DNA of 64,000 bases from Durusdinium trenchii (taxonomy: Eukaryota; Sar; Dinophyceae; Suessiales; Symbiodiniaceae). The stretch is taken from NCBI GenBank assembly GCA_963970005.1, contig CAXAMN010021773.1, positions 215,892 through 279,891 on the forward strand, written 5' to 3'. Position 1 is the first letter of the stretch. The number at the start of each line of letters is the position of its first letter. A program made the translations under genes and the position numbers. Below are positions 53,301 through 62,300 of this stretch, piece by piece. Below the pieces are notes generated by a model. The model was not told the origin of the DNA, searched no databases, and saw only the letters and a program-made list of their open reading frames with translations.

Positions 53301-56300
53301 GACCTACTCAACTCTTCAAGCGCGTCTTCACCTTCGGATTGGTCTTCATCAAAGAAATCTGGTCTGATCCCTACATCTAATTCATCATCTTCTGGAACAG
53401 GGGGTAGTGAACCAGCATCCGGAAATTGGGATTCGGTTTCTTGAGATTCGATGTGAATTGGGGATCCGGGTTCGCTCGGATCAGCACGTGCATCAAGAAA
53501 AGACTGTTGAACACCTTCCTTGACAACGTTTTCGGGGAAAACAGGTTCACCATGCAAAACTGCGTGCGCTAGTGCCTCAGTCGGAGTTGTGATCTTCACG
53601 TTCTGATTGGCAACCAACACTGGAACATTTCCACACAACAGCCACAAATTCCTTTCACCTTCATGGCCTATCACCCGGCTAGTGGGACTCCATGTGGTGC
53701 CTCCTTGTTGGTTGTCTCGGCGAAAAGTCACTAGATCGCCTACTGCGTACTCCCGAGGGAGACTGGAAGCATTGCGAGTAAGCGCACGGGACACTCTTGC
53801 CGAACAATCTAGGTGAACAAATGCCTTCTGGGCTTCCTGCCTGGCCATGTGCTGTAAGGCGAAAATGCTCTCTGGGTTGTGACGGGCTTCAATAGCCCCA
53901 AGCTCGGCAAACCGTGCTTCAGACAATGGACTTGGATCCGATCGGGGTCCTTTCCAAGTACCCATTGGCTAGGCGAGAAACCTCCGACTCTACTAGAGTT
54001 GTTCTTGGTAGCTACTACCTCGAGCAGTACCTGCTCAACCTGTTCTCTGCCAATAGCGCTTGTCTCTTTGCAAACCTTCCTGAAGAGTGATTTGACAATC
54101 CCTCCATGACGTTCTACACGACCAAGATTCTCCGGGCTTTCCAGAGGAGTGTGGAACACTTGGATTCCATGTTCATCCATATACTTCTTCATGACACCTC
54201 GGTTGTGCAGACCTCTGTCACATGCAATGTTCACAGGATGGCCACACCATGAGAACCAACGCTTCCTCAATGCTTTCAGACATTCGGCAGAAGACGGTTG
54301 ACCGGCACCAAAACGAACAACTTCACACAGCTGAAAAGTAGTACCTAAACAAACCATGTTCAACACCTGGAACTTGTCACCTGAAATGTCGTGAACTTCA
54401 AACACATCAATTCCTACAGTGTGGTTGAACGAGTAGTTGTTAGGCAATGCCGTCTTGTGCGTGGCCTTCTTCTGGGATGTTGCTTCACAAGTTTCACATC
54501 TGTGGATCCTGACAGCATCGACGAATTCCTTTCGAACCTTTGCTGCACGAAGGAGATGGATCATCGTCTGCTTGGGAACGTGTCCAAATTGCCTATGCAA
54601 TCTTCTCACACCAATCCTCACACGTGCAGGCAACTTGCGCCACATCCGGCGTCGTTCGACTTCATCTGCTGGCAGGCCTGGGATGTCTACTTCATCGACC
54701 AGTGTCTCCTCCGAGATCAGGTCTTCTACTGGGTTCACCTGTGCGCGATCTTCATCATCCCAGATGGCATCAAACTGCCGTTCATCATCCATGGCCTCTT
54801 CTTGCAGTTCACCAACAAATGCAACAGACATCTCATCATCCAAAGTTGTATCATTGGTCCATTCACCTAACCAATCAACAAACTGCCAAGACAAAACATC
54901 ATTCATGGTCTGTCCTCGAAACCACGATTCGAAAAGCTCGGTCCACTTGGGATCATTGCAGGTGAATGCCAAGTCATGGTCGTTGATATGGGGAATCTGT
55001 GGAAACTCATGTTCCTCCCATCTCTGGGTAGTTGCAACGTCAATGTGCAAAAACCGGCTACCACTCATGTCACAATGGGATTCTACTTCACCCAAAATCT
55101 TGCCATGTCTCAAAGAGTCTGTGCTCTGTTCATACCCTATGGCAATGACGATGTTCTTGTAGTCTTGCAAAACATCATACCAAATCTTGGAGTCCTCCTC
55201 AGGATTGAGGTTCTCAGCTCCCACACCGACGTCAAAGACGTCTGCAACACCATCTGCTGCTTGAAGCTCCTGAAAAAGGCGGGGATGCGAAGTAATGACC
55301 AAGGTTGGAGGCTCTGAAACTGGGACATCCTTCAGACCAATGCTGGATTTGACCAATGCATCTTGATGGTTCAACCGATCAATGCCCTCCAAGACTGCCT
55401 TCCTATGCTTCTTACCCATGGTGGTTCTCTCATTGGGGTCAATTTGCAATGAAATGGGCAAGACTCCCGAACTACTCGGCTGTGCATTGCGATCTGGACA
55501 GACTTCCGAATCGGTTTCATTGCTATCATCCAAATTGGTCTCAACCTGTTCTCTCCTATCAAGGTCTCATGCCATGTGCGCTACTGGTTCATAGCTTGCA
55601 GACTCAGTGGACACGGGACTGGTTGGTGACTGTGGCTCAGGCCCTGGACGAACAGTTTGAGATGCAATGGACCCTTCTGGAGTTCTTGTGTCCTCGGAAC
55701 CTGACGTCTTGGATGACTCCCTAAGTCTTCTTGGCTTTGGGGGAGTTGGCGGAACGGCCGAACGAACATCGGTCTTTGGGCCCGGGACCAAAACCACGCT
55801 CTGCTGCAGCGCCATATATACCTGCGGGCTTCGGTGGGTGAAACTGATCAAAGGCTCAGGGATGTTCGCCAAGGTCTGAACTGGCGCTCCACTCTGAAAC
55901 TGATCCTGCCTCTCGCCGTCTGGCGTAGACAGTCTTCAACCACCCCCACTTCGACATCCAGCCGGCACGCGTGACTGCTGACGTGTAGATGCCAGCTCGG
56001 ATCTTGACGTCGACGCGGATGCCATACCATTGTTGGTCCTTTGCAGCCAGATTGCGATTCACCAGCCACAAAACACGGTCACGGTTTCCCCAATCTGCAG
56101 CCGCGCCAGCGAGGACGTGAAGAAGCTCTGGATTCACCTGGTCAACCTTCGGTTCACCATCATTTGTCAAGAGCGTCCACAACTCATCTTCCAAGTCAAC
56201 GCGTTGAGACTCATCATATTTCGTCTTGTTCAAAAGCCTCGGTGGCGGGCCAGGAGGTGGAGGATGATCAGGCGTATGAGGGCTCAGAGCCACTGGTGAG

Positions 56301-59300
56301 GTCGATGGGCTCTCTGGCTTCTTTGAAGCAGCTACGCTCTTCGGCCTAGCACGTGTGGGACTCCTTGATCTCGATCTGCCCCTTTTGGACTTTGGCCTAG
56401 ATTCAGGCACATCTGAAGCTCTCCTCCTCCTTGTGCTGCGGCCTGCAAGGGTCGATACAACGTCGGTCAACTGTCGTAGAGCATGCAGGATTTCACGATT
56501 CTCATTCGAACTGCCAGCTGTGGGATCATCTGTGGGCATTTCTTCTTCTTCTTCTTCTTCTTCTTCTTCTTCTTCTTCTGGCTTCACGTCTTCATCAACA
56601 GACTCAACAACTCTGACGTCTTCATCCTCACTTTCATCGTCAAATTCCGGCACAGGACGTGCTGAAGCTGGAGCTGCTGTCGGCTTTGGGCCGGATTTCT
56701 GCTTGGGTTCCAATGTAGGAGGCATGGCCTTCGGCGGAAGTCTCCAAGGTGCACCCTTATCTGATGAAGTGGATGTTGCAACAGGAGCTGGAGGGACCGA
56801 TCGAAAGCTCGTAGTCTGATTCGGGGTCAAGACAATTGGCGTTGAAGCGGACTCTGGATGGCCTGGACCACACAAACTGCACCTGCCTCCACAGCTCATC
56901 TGGCTCCATTCCGGACTGTGTTGATGGATGATCTTGCATGATATACCCTTGGCCTTCAAGTGTCTGTATATAATGATCGAACCACCAACGCTCCGATGCC
57001 TTCCGCTCTTGCACTTCAAGTCGATCACACCACGGTCCTCCTTGTCACAGAACCTGTCGACCCTTCGAAGAATCGTGTCCAGCGATCTCTTGCCTCGAAG
57101 TCCTTGAACGATCTCAGGATGGCGGCCTACGTGGCCTCTCAGGCTCACGTTCTGCTCCGGATCATAAAAATCCTTCGCGTTCACCTCCAGGATTGGATAC
57201 GAACTGCTCCGAAAATTGATGCGATCCGGAAATCTCTCGCCACCAGTAATGATCAAGAACTCTCGCGGCTGCAAGCTCGATACCATAGTGTCCAATGCTT
57301 TGCTGACTTCGGTCGCAGAATTGGCCTGGAATCCCCTCTCGCCACTCCATCCACGTTCCATCGCGGGATACGCAGCACGAAAACGTCTGTGGCACTTGGG
57401 AATTACTTGCGGTTCTGAACCATGTTGCAAAGTCTGGACCAATAGCTGTGGGGTGACCGCCAACATCATGAGACCTGTGTGGACACATCGGTATACCTTG
57501 AGATGATTACCATCTACGCTGACAATACCATTCTTGAGATCCTTAACCAATCCTAAATGCGTTTGTGCATGGAGAGACAAAAGCAGCGGAGAACGACCCT
57601 TCGAAAGCTGGTGGGACTCAAGGACACCATGCACGGGTTTGCCTGTCTCGAAATGCAACGAAAATGGCAGTGTGCGGGATCCTTCTGTGGAGGTCCCATT
57701 TTCACCTAAACCGGCAAAATTCTTCGGTGTCGTGGTTGAGAAAGGGAAGTCATATCCTAGCTTCTTCAGTTTGGTCTCAACAACGTCTCCCCAGTGCTTC
57801 GAATGGCAGGTGGAATTACATCCCTCGTCGAGCACAACGTAGATGTTCCCGTCGTCTGGATTGTACATGTCCCTAGATTCGTGGAAGATGTGCACCAGAC
57901 CGTCTGTCATGCGAGCAGGTTCCTCCCCGTGAAAACAAATGCCGAGCCCTGCAAAGGGATCCGAATCTTCGGTGTAGTCAACCATGGTGAACGAGTCTCC
58001 TTTGCTCTCTTCGATGGACTGGTGGAGAAGCTCGTGCAGCTTGATCGAAGTCACTGCCTCGGTTTCGGCTGCCAGCGCGACTTGGGCGGCAAATTCAGTC
58101 AAGATTTTCTCTAGCATCTCAGGGGCGTGTCCATCTTGGGGTTCCTCATCAACCAGACGTTCAATCATGGGGATTCTATATATCGAGCGGTGCATGGACG
58201 ACTTTCTCAGAGGCTGCCTTCCTAGTCTTTTGGAGCTCCATCGGAGTCTCATCCAAAAACGAACAACAAAGCTTGCAAAATACACGGTGAACTGACCTGG
58301 AAGAACCTCGAAAATCGGTGTCTGAATGCGGGCAGTCTTCATATGCAAACTTCGGGGCTTGTTCTCTACGCTCAGTGGTGGAATTCCCACAGACAAGGCA
58401 TGTCTTCTTGATGGTGTATGCTGTGCTCCCCTGTCTGGTGAACTCGGTACAATTCTTGCATTTCTCTTTCGGTGGATATGGTGGTTTCTTCCTTGAGGAC
58501 CCTTTTGGGATAGGCTACAATGACGATGAAGAAGAAGCACCACCAACCTTCCTGAAAACTGAAGCTCCTTTGTATTCGAAATGCTGATCAACCCACGTGA
58601 CGAAAGCCGAAGCGATTGGACTCTTGCCATTCTTGATGGCCCATCGGTGGTAATCAGGGTGTTCATGGAGAATCTGCCAAAATGTCTTCCCCCTGAATTG
58701 TCCAGCTAAGAACTTCCTATCGCTCCCCTCAGGCCTTACGAGGTCGTTGGGACTCACTGGTGCCTCCGGACGAACTCCTGAGCTGGCCTTCGCGGCCATG
58801 TGAGCAACGCTGTCTGTCGGAGACGTCGCGCCTAGGAAAATCCCTTCGTCCTCGGATGAATCACTCATGTGGGCAATGTGCGCAGCAGGTTTCGGGGCCG
58901 ATCCAGTCTTCGGGGCATTGGGCATCTTACATTGGGGGTCTCCGGCCCAGTGACCTAAACCACCACAACGAAGACACTTGGATTTTGCCTTGATTTCGGC
59001 CAGTTTCTGTCGACGTTGGTCGATGCTAAGGTGAGACTTCATTATCTTACCTTTGCCTTTTCCTTTCCCCTTGGATTTATCCTTGCCTTTGCCTTTTGCC
59101 TTCCCGAAAGCGACGAAAGCGGCAAGTTGCAATTGGATGGCATCACCTGAGGAACGTTCTTCAGCATCTTCGCAACCAACTACTGCATTCAAGGCGATTG
59201 CTTCATATTCATCAACATCATCATGATACTCAAATTCCTCGTATTCGGTATGGCTAGCATGTTCATGTCCTTCAGGCTCTTCAATTCCTCCTAGCATGCC

Positions 59301-62300
59301 TACGAAAGAATCTTCTTCATGAAGATGCTCTTGTAAGTCCTCATCTCTCCATTCGAAATTGTCTTCCCAATCGGGATAGATGGCATTGTACCCAGCACGA
59401 GGGAATTGGCTACCTTTACCTTTACCTTGGTACCCCTTTTGGTACCCCTTGCCCTTGCCTACTTGAGGCTGAATCCCCCGTCCTGTCCAGGATCGGGACC
59501 CTTCACGAAGATGGATTCCACTATAGTTGTCAACCAGGACTCGTGCAGTACCTTCGAAGTCATCGTTCTTGCGGCAAGCCTTCACCACAAGGATCTCCTG
59601 CCTGGAAATACCTGACATCTCCAACAATAGCTCTGTGCGGAAAGCTTCTGAGATCATCATTGTGGGGTCAAGCTCAACCAACAAGGTCCACCAGCGTCGT
59701 CGACGCTGAGTGTACGACAACATGCTTTCTGTAGGCTGTCTCGACAGTGGTCCTCCATGCTTCTGTCCTGCGCGAAAAAGCTCCTTACTCTCCTCCAAGG
59801 CTCGAGGAAACACATGGTTACGTATCACCTCGATGAGACGCTCCAGTCCCCCTGGACGTGCAAGTGTCTCTAGACCTAAGTCTCTGGCAAGCCAAAACGC
59901 ATCACCTCTCAAACCTTCTACGATCTTGTTCACTAGGACACTGCGATCGATGATACTCGACTTGTCTGACTTAACGGACGAAGCCTTCGGTGATGTTGCA
60001 TCAACCTTCGACTTGGGAGTACCGGCAGTCTCACGCGGCTCGGGCTCAAACTCCTCGGGATAGTGTCCTGGCGAAGGGAATGCGAATCCTTCATCTGACT
60101 CTGGTGGCCAAGGCTCCCCTTCATCGGCAGGTCCAGTCACGGGATCCTGCTTCTTTGCTGGTTGCATTTGGGCTTGGTCGTATAGCTTGATGCGGAGTTC
60201 GGTGCGGAATTTCCAGTCATGAAATGATGCAGGATCTCCCCAATAGATGTAAGACCCACTCTTAGTTTCCAGGGGGTTGCCTATTCTATCACCAGTGCTA
60301 CCCGAATGGAACTTGAGTCCAGCAATGGACATGTTCGACGATTCCGACGGAGATTGCTCGGGCGAGCAATCTATTCCGGGCTCTGTCCCCAACGGGATCA
60401 GAGGAGGCAAGCGAAAGCACGCAAGGAATGCAGGCTCAGGCTTGATATTCTACGATTCCAATGACCTGGATCAGTACGTGCCGGAGTCAGGCCGTCACCT
60501 GCTCCGCTACCAATGTCGGTAGCAACCGGAATCGTACTGTCCACACGCTCTTTTCACTGCGAAAGCGAGCACGGTATAGCTCAAGGGCCCTAGGAGCCAA
60601 ACGGCGGCAGACACAACATAGTGTGACAACCTGGCTCAACAGAATGAGATCCTACCACAAATTCACAATTGTGGAGGTTATAGGGTGAGACGAATCATAA
60701 ACCAACTATATAATAAAGAGGAAACAGCCACTGACTTATGATAGATTTAGACTGGAGACAAGAAGGCAACACATCAGTTAAGTGACAACATGCCGTTACA
60801 ACTGCTTATCACGTTTATCAATTTGCCTGGAATTCTGCAACATGTTGCAACTATTTCTTTTGTTGCCGCCTTGGAATTCTGGGTCAAGAAGGCGAAACCA
60901 GTATCCTACAGAGCCAATGTTGCCAAAGGAATTTGGATGATCTTGCATGGATGGTGCATCCGTGGCTTGTCCTTCACAGATTCTGAAGATCAATCCCAAG
61001 TGTCTTCCACGCACTCTCCACAAATTCGCCCCAGTTCAGGCGTGGCTGAGACCACACCCAGTTGCTCGAAGTTCACCGCCACGTGCCTCGCGGACGACTG
61101 CAGAGTCAAGAGGTGAATGGCTGTGAAGGGCCGGTGAAGAGAGACACCCAAGGGGGAGTCGAAGTGGGAAGTCTTACCAAGTTAGTCAAATGACTCACAA
61201 AGTGATTACTAAGAGATCACCAAAGTTGCCAAATCACCCTTGGTAAACGAAAGTCTTAGTCTTAGTAAGTGCAAAGTGCTGCCAAAAAAGATAAAAAAGG
61301 CTTCGGTTTGTAATCACTTGGCCTGTGTCCGCCTGTGTCTGTGTCAGCTTGCTGTCTGGGGTGGACAGTGGGACCGTTGTGCTAAGACTTAGCTGAGTCT
61401 TGAGGTCGGCATGGTGCAAAAAATCCCTGGCGAATGATGTGACCACCTCACTCGTTATGTCGCCCCTGAAAAATGGAAACACGGACTCCGGAGCCAAAAT
61501 GGAGTTCCATAGAGTAGCGACGTGCTTGGGTTCGTCAGAAGGTAGGTCTAATTCTGGTCATCCAAACAAAATGCCCATGGTCCTGGTCTATCACCTGCGC
61601 TGCCAAACTATCCACCAACGACTTCTTTTGTACCAACGACTCCTTTTGAAGAATTCTTATGTGTGCCACCCCACCTCGAAGGCTTTTTTGGACCAATTCG
61701 GCACCCGGCCCTTCAACCGCGTCCCAGCGACGGAGAGCAGCTGCTGCACACCAAGCGCCCGCAGCGTCGGCAGTGGTGGCGACGCCGGAAGAGGCCGAAG
61801 GCACGGCCGCAGCCGGGGACCATGCAGGAGGTGAACATGAAGCTGGGCGCCCAGTGGTCCACCTGGCACTGTCAAAGGGGTCAACCAGGCCGAAAACAAA
61901 GATAGATATCTATAATTCATATCTAATTCATTTGGTATCTTGAAGAAAGTTCCAGTCCATGTGGCATATCCTGACTGCCAAGTCATTTGTAACTTGTGGT
62001 CCCTACAACGGCACCAGAAAGTTTCGAACCAATCGACCGGGGCCCCTTGTTCACACCACATGTTCTTGGCACTTGACTCACCATACCATCCACGCCGTCA
62101 CCCCACCGCGGCCCTACTGACCCGCAGGTCCGGCCTCTACGAAGTCACAGGCCAACCCCGTCTTGGGCGGCTGCACTTTGGCCGCCAAACCCCAGCGGGG
62201 AGGATCAGCCGGCCCCACCACACGAACGTGCTCCGCAGAGCCTCAGCGGTCGTGCGGTGTCTGTTCGTCGGTACAGCGGGGAAGCTTTTGGTTTCAGGAA

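Larger units (their letters stand above)
51080..60667 (-). mobile_element. Ty1/copia-like LTR retrotransposon, 9.6 kb
   Basis: Two 154-bp direct repeats (LTRs) differing at one base bound the element. Between them, reading on the minus strand: Gag with zinc knuckle, a Cys-rich segment, protease, a RapZ-like domain, integrase, reverse transcriptase and RNase H. The order integrase before reverse transcriptase is diagnostic for copia. A primer-binding site for initiator methionine tRNA follows the 5' LTR. The flanks share ATTG (51,076-51,079 and 60,668-60,671), consistent with a 4-5 bp target duplication. The reading frame is interrupted six times (see findings). It lies in an intron of the minus-strand FYVE/coiled-coil gene, in the same orientation. 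Confidence 0.9.

Noticed and set aside
53018-55533. Plus-strand ORFs opposite the copia integrase (for example 54,391-55,162)
   Set aside because: Shadows of the minus-strand coding frame, with no motifs of their own.
58190-58666. N-terminal 160 codons of the copia protease frame
   Set aside because: Another frame over the same bases, continuing Gag after the TAG, has a Cys motif and better composition.
60498-60512. Possible tRNA gene near the 5' LTR because of the tRNA-like 15-mer
   Set aside because: Only the acceptor-end complement is present, as expected for a primer-binding site. No cloverleaf can be drawn.
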